This document shows, in pieces, positions 18,169 through 26,780 of a DNA stretch of 64,000 nucleotides; positions within the stretch are counted from its first letter, which is position 1; each line of letters starts with the position of its first letter. Source of the DNA: Humitalea sp050632385. Its GTDB lineage: Bacteria > Pseudomonadota > Alphaproteobacteria > Acetobacterales > Acetobacteraceae. Position numbers and translations under genes: made by a program. The stretch lies in assembly GCF_050632385.1 (NCBI RefSeq), contig NZ_CP192599.1, forward strand, positions 5,804,229-5,868,228. Direction: 5' to 3'. The notes beneath the pieces are model-generated. The model was not told where the DNA came from. It worked only from the letters and a program-made list of their open reading frames with translations, and searched no databases.

Positions 18169-19089
18169 GTGGACAAAACCCTGCCGGCACGAACCGAACT
18201 GCATGCCATCCCGACCCTGACCCTGACCGACCAGCAATTTTTGGTGGGCGATTCGGGGGGCGTGCCCACCACCATCACCGGGATGCTGAGCCTGGCGCAG
18301 GGCGCCACGCCGCAACCCGCCGTGGTGCTGATGCATGGCTCGGGCGGGATCGGCCCGGGCGTGGCGCTCTGGGTGCGGCAACTGAATGCGATGGGGGTGG
18401 CGGCCTTTGTGCTCGACGGGTTTACCGGGCGCGGGCTGGTCTCCGTCTCCACCGACCAGGCCCGGCTTGGGCGGCTGGCCTTCGTGCTCGACATCTATCG
18501 CGCGCTGGCCTTGCTCGCGCGGCATCCAGCGATCGATCCCGCGCGCATCGTGGTGATGGGGTTTTCGCGGGGCGGGCAGGGCGCGGTCTATGCCGGGATG
18601 ACGCGGTTTCGCGCGATGTGGAACGCGGATGGCCCGCGCCCGGCGGCGACGATCGCGCTCTATCCCGACTGCGGCACGCGCTACATCGACGACACGGATC
18701 TGTTGCCCACGTCCTTGCGGATTTTCCACGGCGTGCCCGATGACTTCAACCCCATCGCGCCAGTGCGCGCACATGTCGCGCGTTTGCGCGAAGCCGGGCA
18801 CGACGTGGCGCTGACCGAATACGCAGACGCCCACCACGGTTTCGACAATCCGCTGGGCAGCGCGACCCTTATCGCCGGCGCGCAATCCGTGCGCGATTGC
18901 CGGATCGAGGAACGCGCGCCCGGCCTGCTGGTCAATGCCGCGACCGGCCTGCCATTCACCTACGCCGATGCCTGCGTCGCGACATCGGCGCATGTCGGTG
19001 GCCATGCTGTTGCTGGCGCCGAGGTGCGGCGCGATGTCGCGGGATTTTTGAACGGGCTATTCACGCCCACGATGGGGACCCCGTCATGA
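18169..19089 (+). CDS. Dienelactone hydrolase family alpha/beta-hydrolase
   Basis: The 306-residue protein has an alpha/beta-hydrolase core: AVVLMHGSGGIGPG forms the oxyanion loop, the nucleophile elbow is GFSRGGQG, and EYADAHHGFDNP carries the probable catalytic histidine. This matches dienelactone-hydrolase-like esterases. The start is GTG 18169, four bases after the binding-protein stop; the open frame extends upstream inside that gene and cannot be real there. No export signal is evident. The stop overlaps the next gene's ATG (ATGA). It probably hydrolyses an ester or lactone taken up by the operon's transport system. Confidence 0.88.
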   Translation: MDKTLPARTELHAIPTLTLTDQQFLVGDSGGVPTTITGMLSLAQGATPQPAVVLMHGSGGIGPGVALWVRQLNAMGVAAFVLDGFTGRGLVSVSTDQARLGRLAFVLDIYRALALLARHPAIDPARIVVMGFSRGGQGAVYAGMTRFRAMWNADGPRPAATIALYPDCGTRYIDDTDLLPTSLRIFHGVPDDFNPIAPVRAHVARLREAGHDVALTEYADAHHGFDNPLGSATLIAGAQSVRDCRIEERAPGLLVNAATGLPFTYADACVATSAHVGGHAVAGAEVRRDVAGFLNGLFTPTMGTPS

Positions 19090-19826
19090 AGCTGCTACTC
19101 GCCAATCCGAACACCACCCCCGCCATCACCGAGCGCATGGCCGCCGCCGCCCGCGCCGTCGCGGCACCCGGCACCGAGATCAAGCCCGCCACCGGCCGCC
19201 TGGGCGCCAGCGTCATCGCCAGCCGGATGGAAATGACCATCGGCGACTATGCCAACCTGGAACTGGTCGCGAGCGAAGGCGGCGATTGCGATGCGGTGAT
19301 CGTCGCCTCGGCGATCGACAGCGGGCTGGCGGCGATCCGGCAGATGATGGACGTGCCGGTCATCGGCATCACCGAAGCGGCGCTGCATACCGCCTGCCTG
19401 GTCGGCGGGCGTTTTGGTCTGGTCGTGTCCTCGGCCCGCACCGGGACGATCCTGCGGGAGATGGTGGCCGCCTACGGCCTGACCTCACGCCTAGCCGGCA
19501 TCCGCGCGACGAACATCGAGGCGCAGTACACGCTGAACGACCCCGATGCCGTGAAGGATGCCGTTATCCGCACCGCCTGCGCCCTGGTGGAGGAAGACCA
19601 GACTGATTCCGTCATCCTGACCAGCGCCGTGATGGCCGGCATGCCGGCGCAGATCGCCGACCGCGTGCCGGTCCCGGTGATGGAAGGCGTCGCCTGCGCG
19701 GTGGTGCTGGCCGAGGCGCTGGTGCGGCTTGGGTTGCGCAAGGCGACGAGCGGCAGCTACGCCCGGCCGCAGGGGCGGCAGGTGTCGAGGTTGGGTGAGG
19801 CGTTGATGCGGCGATTTGCTGAGTAG
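19086..19826 (+). CDS. Asp/Glu/hydantoin-racemase-fold protein lacking both catalytic cysteines
   Basis: The 246-residue protein opens with LLLANPNTTPAITERM, the standard beginning of hydantoin racemase-like proteins, and keeps the two-domain pseudo-symmetric layout. The two cysteines that act as acid/base in the family should sit in VIVASAIDSGL (residue 75) and VILTSAVMAGM (residue 180), and both are serine here. Classical racemisation is therefore doubtful. It may be a decarboxylase, an isomerase with another mechanism, or a binding protein. ATG at 19086 overlaps the hydrolase stop, so the two are translationally coupled. Confidence 0.85.
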   Translation: MKLLLANPNTTPAITERMAAAARAVAAPGTEIKPATGRLGASVIASRMEMTIGDYANLELVASEGGDCDAVIVASAIDSGLAAIRQMMDVPVIGITEAALHTACLVGGRFGLVVSSARTGTILREMVAAYGLTSRLAGIRATNIEAQYTLNDPDAVKDAVIRTACALVEEDQTDSVILTSAVMAGMPAQIADRVPVPVMEGVACAVVLAEALVRLGLRKATSGSYARPQGRQVSRLGEALMRRFAE

Positions 19827-19996
19827 GTCGTAAACCCGTAACCGGCGAGCGGCCCCGGCTTGACGATTTCCTGGTGCGGCCCCGACTTCAGACCGCGAAT
19901 TGACACTTGGTGGGATGAGGTTTGTCGGGCATTTTGAAAGTTCATCCCTGAAACAAAATCGAAAAAAGCGAACATAAACGGTGGAATTTTCTTAAA

Positions 19997-22294
19997 ATGC
20001 CCGAGTACGACTTTCATCAGCTCTCTCCCTATGACCTGGAGATACTGGCACGCGATCTGCTGCAGGCGCACTGGGGCGTGACGCTCGAGAGCTTCAAGGT
20101 CGGCCGCGATGGTGGCGTGGATCTTCGCTACGCGCCTGGACCGGACAAAACCATCGTCCAAGTGAAACACTACCTTCGTACAGGGCTCAATGGCCTCCTA
20201 CGCGACCTCAAGGTCGAAGCGGTTAAGGCCCGTCGTCTTCAACCGCGCCGATACGTACTCGTCACGTCGGTTTCGCTGTCGCCTTCCAACAAGGACGAGA
20301 TCATTGCCGCGATCGGGGCGGACATACTCAAGCCGATGGATGTATTGGGCGCGGGGGACCTTAACAACCTGCTCGGTCAGCATCCCAGCATCGAAGGCGG
20401 GCACTTCAAACTCTGGCTCGCAAGCCGCGCGATCCTCGACCGGGTTATCCACAACGCGGCTGTCACGCTGAGCGAGTTCAAGGTCCAGCAGGTCTATGAA
20501 AAGGCCAAACGCTATGTCGCGGGCAATGCATATCCCGAGGCGATGAAGATGCTTCAAGAGGAGCGTGTGGTAATCATCGCTGGCCCGCCAGGCGTCGGCA
20601 AGACGACACTGGCCGACCTCCTACTCTACTCGCATCTGGAGCGGGGCTATCAGGCGGTTTTGGTCCAGCGTGACATCAAGGAGGGTGCACGGCTTTTCCA
20701 GCCCGGTGTGCGCCAGATCTTCTACTTTGACGATTTCATGGGCGCGACATTTTCCGGTGATCGCTACGGTGCTGGCACTGGCGTCGATGATCGCGCGCTT
20801 CTTGACTTCATCGCGATGGTTCGCGCCACGCCGACCGCGCGGCTCATTCTGACGACACGCGAGCACGTCTATGCGCAGGCGCTCGATCGATCCGAGCGTC
20901 TGCGCCAAGCTGCTCTTGGCGACCTCCGCGTCCTTCTTGCCATGCCGAGTTACACTGAGCGTCAGCGAGCGTGCATCCTTTACAACCATCTGTATTTTAG
21001 CGATCTACCAACCGCACATGTGGAAGAATTGCTGCGTGACGATTTTTATCTGAAGATCGTCAAGCACGAGAAATTCAACCCACGTCTGATCGAGTGGTTG
21101 TCGAGCTTTCGGCGGCTGCGCACTGTATCCGTCGAGCACTATCGCGCGTTCGTCGAAAACCTACTCCGCGACCCCTCCGAGATTTGGCGCCATGCCTACG
21201 AACAGGAGTTAACCGAAGCGGGTCGATCTATGCTCCTTTCCCTTTGGTCTCTGGGCGGAAAATCGTGGGAGCCAGCGCTGCTCGCGGCGTTCTCCGAGCT
21301 TCACGCGGCTAGAGCGGCCCGCCACCATTTCTCAACACGCCCCGAGGATTTTGGCTTGGGCCTAAGTGAGTTGGCGAATAGCTTCATCAAACCAACCGGG
21401 GTAGGCGGCTTCGAAGTCATTGACCCGTCGGTGCTGGACCTTCTAAATGCCGTGATCCGCACCGCGCCTGACAATGCCGCCGATATCGTTGCGGGTGCAG
21501 CCGGCTTCGACCAAATCGGAAAAGTTTGGACGTTTGCAAAAGCGCACTCAAATGGTGGTGTGCTGGCCGCGTTAGGTCAGAATGCTTGGCGCGTTACTCC
21601 GACGGTCGCGCGGCTCGCGATTGAGCACCGACGCATCGATCTGGGTGGCGGTGCCGCGGCATTTCGTAGCCCGAGTTACGAGCGGCGCTTGGTCATCATT
21701 TTGGAAATGGCCGATAGGCTAGGCAGCAGCCAATTCTTAGAGTTGTTTGCGCCAACGATGGCTCGGCTCGTTGCGGAATGGCAGTCCGGTCAGGCCGACA
21801 TCAACGACGGAGTGGAGTTGTTGCGCGCACTTGACGTCGCAAACTCGCTGCCGGCCACTGAGGTAGAGGTCCTGCACAGGCTGATTCTGGGCGCGATCCT
21901 TATAGAGGCCCGTACTGGTTGCCGCGTTGATGAGCTGCGCGAACTGCTTAGCGTTGTCGATACCACGGACCGGGCAGCCCCGGCGGTTCTGGCTGCGCAG
22001 GCGAGCTTTGCTCACATTGAGCAGCACGGATTCTACTCGGAGCTGCGGGAATGCAGATCAGACGAGCAGTTTGATGGACTGATCGAGGATCTTGAACTTT
22101 TTCGTGATGGCCTCGGCGTCAACGTCGATCGGCTGATCGAAAGGGTGGAAGAGGCAAGGGCGGAGTTCGAGGAGCATGCGGACGAATATGCCGATCACAT
22201 GCAGGACGAATGGAAGGAGCGTTCCCGCTTCGACCGGGACGGTGATCGAAGCATTTCCGAAATGTTTTCATCCCTACGTGGGGACCGGGACTGA
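19997..22294 (+). CDS. Mrr-like nuclease fused to STAND-type NTPase (nSTAND3-like), probable defence gene
   Basis: The 765-residue protein has three parts. Residues 1-140 are a restriction-endonuclease fold of the Mrr type, with E16, D42 in GRDGGVDLRY and Q55-x-K57 in IVQVKHY as the probable metal site. Residues about 165-400 form a P-loop STAND NTPase, with Walker A GPPGVGKT (196-203), Walker B IFYFDDF (241-247) and LILTTREH (284-291). The C-terminal half is helical without obvious TPR signatures and may be the sensor. Such nuclease-nSTAND3 fusions are predicted conflict proteins that cut DNA after sensing invasion. The gene stands alone in a locally AT-richer stretch and uses more A/T-ending codons than its neighbours, suggesting transfer. 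Confidence 0.88.
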   Translation: MPEYDFHQLSPYDLEILARDLLQAHWGVTLESFKVGRDGGVDLRYAPGPDKTIVQVKHYLRTGLNGLLRDLKVEAVKARRLQPRRYVLVTSVSLSPSNKDEIIAAIGADILKPMDVLGAGDLNNLLGQHPSIEGGHFKLWLASRAILDRVIHNAAVTLSEFKVQQVYEKAKRYVAGNAYPEAMKMLQEERVVIIAGPPGVGKTTLADLLLYSHLERGYQAVLVQRDIKEGARLFQPGVRQIFYFDDFMGATFSGDRYGAGTGVDDRALLDFIAMVRATPTARLILTTREHVYAQALDRSERLRQAALGDLRVLLAMPSYTERQRACILYNHLYFSDLPTAHVEELLRDDFYLKIVKHEKFNPRLIEWLSSFRRLRTVSVEHYRAFVENLLRDPSEIWRHAYEQELTEAGRSMLLSLWSLGGKSWEPALLAAFSELHAARAARHHFSTRPEDFGLGLSELANSFIKPTGVGGFEVIDPSVLDLLNAVIRTAPDNAADIVAGAAGFDQIGKVWTFAKAHSNGGVLAALGQNAWRVTPTVARLAIEHRRIDLGGGAAAFRSPSYERRLVIILEMADRLGSSQFLELFAPTMARLVAEWQSGQADINDGVELLRALDVANSLPATEVEVLHRLILGAILIEARTGCRVDELRELLSVVDTTDRAAPAVLAAQASFAHIEQHGFYSELRECRSDEQFDGLIEDLELFRDGLGVNVDRLIERVEEARAEFEEHADEYADHMQDEWKERSRFDRDGDRSISEMFSSLRGDRD

Positions 22295-22377
22295 GTCGCC
22301 CTGCCAGCATCTCTGCCGAATGCTACCAACCGCGTAGGTCTGAGTTGTGTCGATGTAGGCCGATCCCACCCATGGCC

Positions 22378-23343
22378 TCACCCCGGCCGCATCCTTGCCG
22401 CCAACGGCAACCACCGCGCCACCTCCGCCCGCATATGCGCCGTCGCCGCCTCCGGCGACGTATCCGGCCAGATCTCCACCCCAATCCGCGACAACCGTTC
22501 CTTCGTCACCGGATCGGCCAGCACCTCCACCGCCGCCTGTCGCAACGCCGCCTGCATCGCCGGCGGCGTTTCCGGCCGCACCAGCATCGCCTGCCAGGCC
22601 GTCACATCAAAATCCGTCACACCCGATTCCCGCAGGGTCGGCACATCGGGCCAGGCATCCGACCGCTCCGCCGAGGAGATCGCCAGCGCCCGCAACTGCC
22701 CCGCCTGCACCAGCGGCCCCATCAAGGTCGGTGTCTCGATCATCGCCTGCACCCGCCCCGCCACCAAATCCTGCACCGCGGCTGGTGAGGTGCGATAGGG
22801 CACGATGGTGAACTCCAGCCCCATCGTATGCTTCAGCAATTCCGCCGCCATGTTGTTCGTCGTGCCCGGCGTGCCCGCGCCAAAATTCACCGCATCCTTC
22901 TGCTGCCGCAGCCACGCCAGGAATGTCGGCATGTCGCGCGCCGGCACATCCGGATGCACCGTCAACAAAAACGCCTGGCGCGTCGTCAGCGCGATGGGCG
23001 AAAACGCCGTCACCGGATCATAGGGAAAATTCGGATACAGCGCCTGCATCACCGGATGATTGTTGGTCACCGTCATGATCGCATAGCCATCCGCCGGGCT
23101 GCGCAGCAGCGCCAGCGCGCCCAGCGTGCTGCCCGCGCCGACCACATTCTCCGGCACCATCGGCGTGCCCAACACGCCCCCCATCCGCTCCGCCAGGATA
23201 CGACCGACCGCATCGGTCAACCCGCCCACCCCAACCGGCAGGATCATCCGCACGGGGCGGGAGGGATAGCGCTCCTGCGCCACCGCCGGCGTCACCAAGC
23301 CCGCGACACCCGCCAACAGGCCACGCCTGCCAAGACTATTCAC
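22378..23343 (-). CDS. Bug/TctC-type binding protein (copy 3)
   Basis: A 321-residue receptor starting at GTG 23343, with signal peptide up to about AVAQE, then SRPVRMILPVGVGGLTD. The usual ENRPG motif is altered to VPENVVGAGST, so this copy has diverged in the region after strand two. Remaining landmarks (ADGYAIMTVTN, FGAGTPGTTNN, PYRTSPAAVQDL) fit the family. No transporter subunits are adjacent. It is transcribed convergently with the STAND gene and in the same direction as the VOC gene upstream, with about 110 bp between. Confidence 0.93.
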   Translation of the reverse strand: MNSLGRRGLLAGVAGLVTPAVAQERYPSRPVRMILPVGVGGLTDAVGRILAERMGGVLGTPMVPENVVGAGSTLGALALLRSPADGYAIMTVTNNHPVMQALYPNFPYDPVTAFSPIALTTRQAFLLTVHPDVPARDMPTFLAWLRQQKDAVNFGAGTPGTTNNMAAELLKHTMGLEFTIVPYRTSPAAVQDLVAGRVQAMIETPTLMGPLVQAGQLRALAISSAERSDAWPDVPTLRESGVTDFDVTAWQAMLVRPETPPAMQAALRQAAVEVLADPVTKERLSRIGVEIWPDTSPEAATAHMRAEVARWLPLAARMRPG

Positions 23344-23453
23344 TCGAACCTCACCTCGCCGGCGCGTTCGCTTGCATCGATTGCTGTGTTTTGGCGTCGC
23401 CTGATTAAGACCGGCCCGCGAAGTCTACCGGGTCAAACCCCGCGTCGTCGAGC

Positions 23454-23978
23454 CTAGGCCTTGTCCTCGCAGAACCGGATACGGTTGCTGAACGGGTCGG
23501 TCACCGTCATCACCAACCCCCATGGCGCATCCTCCACGCCCGGCTTGTTGTGCTTGTAATTCCTGCGCGCCAGTTCCTGCTGATACGCCCGCACGCCATG
23601 CATCCGCACGAAGACCGTCGATCCCGGCGTCGCATCGCCATGATGCCCACTGAGATGCAGCACCAGCCCAGCCCGCGACACCTGCGCATACAGCGGGAAG
23701 TTGTCACCAAACCGGTGCTCCCAATCGAGCTGGAATCCCAGAAAGCCGAGGTAGAATTCCCGTGCCAAGGCCTCGTCGAAAATACGCAGGATCGGACAGG
23801 TCTGGCTGAAACGGATGTCGCCATCGCCGATCATGGCGGCGAGCACGTTCCAATTCTCGACGCCGTGCTGCGCGGCCACGACGTCCAGCGCCAGGCTGTG
23901 CGGGATGTCGATCTCGCGCTTCTGCAAAGCAGTGCGCAGGGCTTTGGCCATGGTCTTCGGGTCGGGGAGCGGGCGCAT
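23454..23978 (-). CDS. Glyoxalase-superfamily (VOC) protein with N-terminal helical extension
   Basis: The 174-residue protein has an N-terminal helical segment (KALRTALQKREIDIPHSLAL, then VENWNVLAAM) characteristic of the Glyoxalase_8 group, then a single VOC domain from about residue 60 (CPILRIFDEALAREFYLGFL) to the C-terminus (VTDPFSNRIRFCED). This resembles bleomycin-resistance-like proteins that bind toxins or catalyse small rearrangements. The metal or ligand residues are not certain. ATG at 23978. Function remains open; a sequestering or glyoxalase-like role is typical. Confidence 0.88.
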   Translation of the reverse strand: MRPLPDPKTMAKALRTALQKREIDIPHSLALDVVAAQHGVENWNVLAAMIGDGDIRFSQTCPILRIFDEALAREFYLGFLGFQLDWEHRFGDNFPLYAQVSRAGLVLHLSGHHGDATPGSTVFVRMHGVRAYQQELARRNYKHNKPGVEDAPWGLVMTVTDPFSNRIRFCEDKA

Positions 23979-24300
23979 GAAACCATCCTCGGGTTCGGCG
24001 AACAGGTGTCGGGGCTCGCCTTGCCGACGCAGTCGCCGCCTCTGGAGGGGATGCGATGCGGAGGATCTCTCGTGATGCTGTCACCATCCCCTTCCGGGGG
24101 CGAGCGGCAGGCAGCAACAGCCGGGCAAAACCCTAGGCCGCGTCATGCATGGGATCAACCAAGCGGCGCCCGTTTTAGCCATTGCGACGCATTGGCAACC
24201 ACGCTACGTCGGCGTCAAGTATCATTGGCTGTCGCAAGTCTTCGACCGCCAGTCCGGTAATTATGCTGCGTCAACATGAAATAACCGCAAGGTGACATCA
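23979..24300. other. Intergenic region between divergent VOC and DUF1254 genes
   Basis: This stretch of about 320 bp must hold promoters in both directions. I see no well-formed -35/-10 pair with correct spacing and no strong hairpin. AAGGTGA just before 24301 is the ribosome binding site for the DUF1254 gene. Nothing else is recognisable. Confidence 0.4.
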
Positions 24301-25743
24301 ATGAAAGACGAACTGCCGCGCCGCCAGGCGCTGACCCTCCCCGCCCTGCTTGCCGCCGCCACGACGGTGACGGCGACCGCCGCCCAGGCCCAAGCCGCCG
24401 CGCTGACCCTGCTGCAAGCGCGTGAGATTGCCCGCGACGCCTACCTCTTCGGCTACCCCCTCGTGACGGTCGACCTGACGCGCCGCGTCAGCACCAACCG
24501 CGCGCGGCCGGAGGGGTTCCACGCGCCCATGAACCAGTTCGCGATGCTGCGCGAATACCCCGACGCCAGCTTCAACGCGGTCACCGCGCCGAATGCCGAC
24601 ACGCTCTACAGCAGCGCCTTCATGGACCTGGGCGCCGAACCGTGGGTGATCACCTGGCCCGACATGGGCTCGCGCTATTACCTGATGCCGATGCTCGACG
24701 GCTGGACCAACGTCATCGCGGTCGCCGGCGCGCGCACCACCGGCGGGGCCGCGCAGACCTATGTGCTGAAGGGGCCGAAGTACAACGGCCCGCTGCCCGC
24801 CGGCGTGCCGGTGATCTCCTCGCCGACCGACACCCTCTGGATCCTCGGCCGCATCTACTGCACCGGCACGCCGGAAGACTATGCGGCGGTCCACGCGATC
24901 CAGGACCAGATCAAGCTGGTGCCGCTCAGTTCCTACAACCGCCCCTTCACCCCGCCCGCCGGCCGCGTCGATCCCTCGGTCGACATGACCACGGCCGTCC
25001 GCGCCCAGGTCGATCGCATGAGCGGCGAGGACTACTTCAAGCGCCTCGCCGAATTGATGATGACCAACCCGCCCGTCGCCGCCGATGCGCCGATCCTGGC
25101 GCGCATGGCGCGCATCGGCATCGTCCCGGGCCGCCCCTTCGACCCCACGCGCCTGCCCGCCACGGTGAAGACTGCCATCGCCGCCGCCCCCCGCGCCGCG
25201 GCCGCTGTGGTCGAGGCCAGTCTGCGCGACCTGGAAGCGAAGGGCCGCCGCCTCAACAACTGGTCCATCCTGCTGGAGACGGGCATCTACGGCACCAACT
25301 ACGCCCAGCGCGCGACCGTCACGGTCGTCGGCCTCGGCGCCAATCGCCCACAGGATGCGGTCTATCCGCTGACGGCGCTGGACAGCGAAGGCCGCAAGCT
25401 GAACGGCGCCAACCGCTACGTCCTGCGCATCCCGCCCGGCATGCTGCCCCCGGCGCGCGGCTTCTGGTCGCTGACGATGTACAACGCCGCATACTTCTTC
25501 GTCGCCAACCCGCTGAACCGCTACACGCTCAGCGAACGCAACGCCCTGAAGACCAACGCCGATGGCTCGCTCGACCTGTACATCCAGGCCGAGGATCCGG
25601 GGCCGGAACGCCAATCCAACTGGCTGCCCGCACCGACCGCCGACTTCGTCCTGATGTTCCGCCTCTACTGGCCAAAAGACCTCCCGGCCTTCTCGATCCT
25701 CAACCAGAGCTGGATCCCGCCGGCGGTCGTCCGCGCGACCTGA
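24301..25743 (+). CDS. DUF1254/DUF1214 domain protein
   Basis: The 480-residue exported protein carries a Tat/Sec-like signal (RRQALTLPALLAAATTVTA) and the DUF1254 domain (AYLFGYPLVTVDLTRRVS; NADTLYSSAFMDLG) followed by a C-terminal DUF1214 domain (PARGFWSLTMYNAAYFFVAN; NWLPAPTADFVLMFRLYWP). These two domains are normally found together. The family is periplasmic and of unknown biochemical role, although it is common in environmental proteobacteria. ATG at 24301 has AAGG about 8 bases upstream; a GTG at 24292 is less likely. It appears monocistronic. Confidence 0.93.
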   Translation: MKDELPRRQALTLPALLAAATTVTATAAQAQAAALTLLQAREIARDAYLFGYPLVTVDLTRRVSTNRARPEGFHAPMNQFAMLREYPDASFNAVTAPNADTLYSSAFMDLGAEPWVITWPDMGSRYYLMPMLDGWTNVIAVAGARTTGGAAQTYVLKGPKYNGPLPAGVPVISSPTDTLWILGRIYCTGTPEDYAAVHAIQDQIKLVPLSSYNRPFTPPAGRVDPSVDMTTAVRAQVDRMSGEDYFKRLAELMMTNPPVAADAPILARMARIGIVPGRPFDPTRLPATVKTAIAAAPRAAAAVVEASLRDLEAKGRRLNNWSILLETGIYGTNYAQRATVTVVGLGANRPQDAVYPLTALDSEGRKLNGANRYVLRIPPGMLPPARGFWSLTMYNAAYFFVANPLNRYTLSERNALKTNADGSLDLYIQAEDPGPERQSNWLPAPTADFVLMFRLYWPKDLPAFSILNQSWIPPAVVRAT

Positions 25744-25852
25744 CCAGGCCGCGCGTCATCGCGATTGCGCCGCACCCGCCGCCCGTGGTCCCCTTCCCAC
25801 ACAAGCGGCGGCGGTCGCGACGCGGCCCGCGGCCCGGTCACGGGAGGCTCGG

Positions 25853-26503
25853 ATGGCGCTCACCCTGTATTACCTGTCCGGATCGCCCTACGCATGGCGC
25901 GTATGGCTGGCCCTGGAACACAAGGGGATCCCGTTCCAGTGCAAGACCATGTCCTACGACGCGGGCGACCTGAAGACGCCCGGATACGCCGCGCTCAACC
26001 CCCGGCGGCAGGTGCCGGTCATCGATGACGACGGCTTCGTCCTCTACGAATCCGCTGCGATCGTCGAGTATCTGGAAGACAAGTGGCCCGACAGCCCGCG
26101 CCTCTTCTCCCCCGACCTGCGCCAGCGCGCCATCGAACGCCGCCTGATCCGCGAAGCCGACGCGTATTTCGTCGAGGGCCTGGAACATCTGGTCCGGGCC
26201 GTCTTCGGCACCCCGCCCGAACGCCACTCACCCGACAAGATCAAGGCCGCCTGGCACGCCATGCGCAGCGAACTGGCGCTATGGGAAAGCCTGATCCGCG
26301 GCGACTGGCTGGCCGGCGACCTCTCCGCCGCCGACTACACCCTCTTCCCGGAAATCGCGCTGGGGCAACGCATCGCACAGATCAATCCCGGCATGCTCGA
26401 CGGCGACCTGCCCGGGCCGCGCCTGGCCGCATGGATGGCGCGGATGACGGCACTGCCGATCATCCAGAAAACCTGGCCGCCGCACTGGAAACCGGCGGGG
26501 TGA
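25853..26503 (+). CDS. Glutathione S-transferase family protein
   Basis: The 216-residue protein has a thioredoxin-like N-terminal domain beginning LTLYYLSGSPYAWRVWLALE, the glutathione-binding segment RRQVPVIDDDGFVLYESAAI at about 53-72 (cis-proline and ESAAI), and an all-helical C-terminal domain with the N-capping box LSAADYTLFPEI. The catalytic residue near the N-terminus is likely the serine or tyrosine of SGSPY. Cytoplasmic; substrate unknown. ATG at 25853 has a GGGAGG site. Possible roles are detoxification or dehalogenation. Confidence 0.95.
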   Translation: MALTLYYLSGSPYAWRVWLALEHKGIPFQCKTMSYDAGDLKTPGYAALNPRRQVPVIDDDGFVLYESAAIVEYLEDKWPDSPRLFSPDLRQRAIERRLIREADAYFVEGLEHLVRAVFGTPPERHSPDKIKAAWHAMRSELALWESLIRGDWLAGDLSAADYTLFPEIALGQRIAQINPGMLDGDLPGPRLAAWMARMTALPIIQKTWPPHWKPAG

Positions 26504-26522
26504 AGCAATGGTGGGTGGCGCC

Positions 26523-26742
26523 GTGGAAGGGGCTGTTCGCCCCCTCCACACCTCCCCCAACCAGGGGCCGCCGCCCCTGGACCGGCGCGATGTATTGGTA
26601 AAATAAAGGGAGGGGCCTCAAGGTCGCGCCATTGATCCAGCGTGCTCCATGCCCCTCCCTTTATTTTGCCAAACCCCGTGGGTTGCAAGGGGCCACGGCC
26701 CCTTGCTGGGGAAAGTTTGAAAGGGGCAAAGCCCCTTTCAAA
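26523..26742. terminator. Cluster of four inverted repeats between convergent genes
   Basis: Four palindromes lie between the GST and aminotransferase stops: 26523-26549 (GTGGAAGGGGC stem), 26595-26672 (22-bp arms TTGGTAAAATAAAGGGAGGGGC and its near-exact complement with a 34-nt spacer), 26686-26705 (CAAGGGGCC) and 26716-26742 (perfect TTTGAAAGGGGC arms, AAA loop). The second and fourth end in T-rich tracts on the plus strand and A-rich tracts before the stem, so they can terminate in both directions. Confidence 0.7.
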
Positions 26743-26780
26743 GCGCAACCTCCCCGTTACTTGACCGCCTGCCGCACCAA

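Noticed and set aside
24298..25614. Long minus-strand frame opposite the DUF1254 gene
   Set aside because: Shadow frame; the plus strand encodes the recognisable DUF1254/DUF1214 protein with signal peptide and ribosome site.
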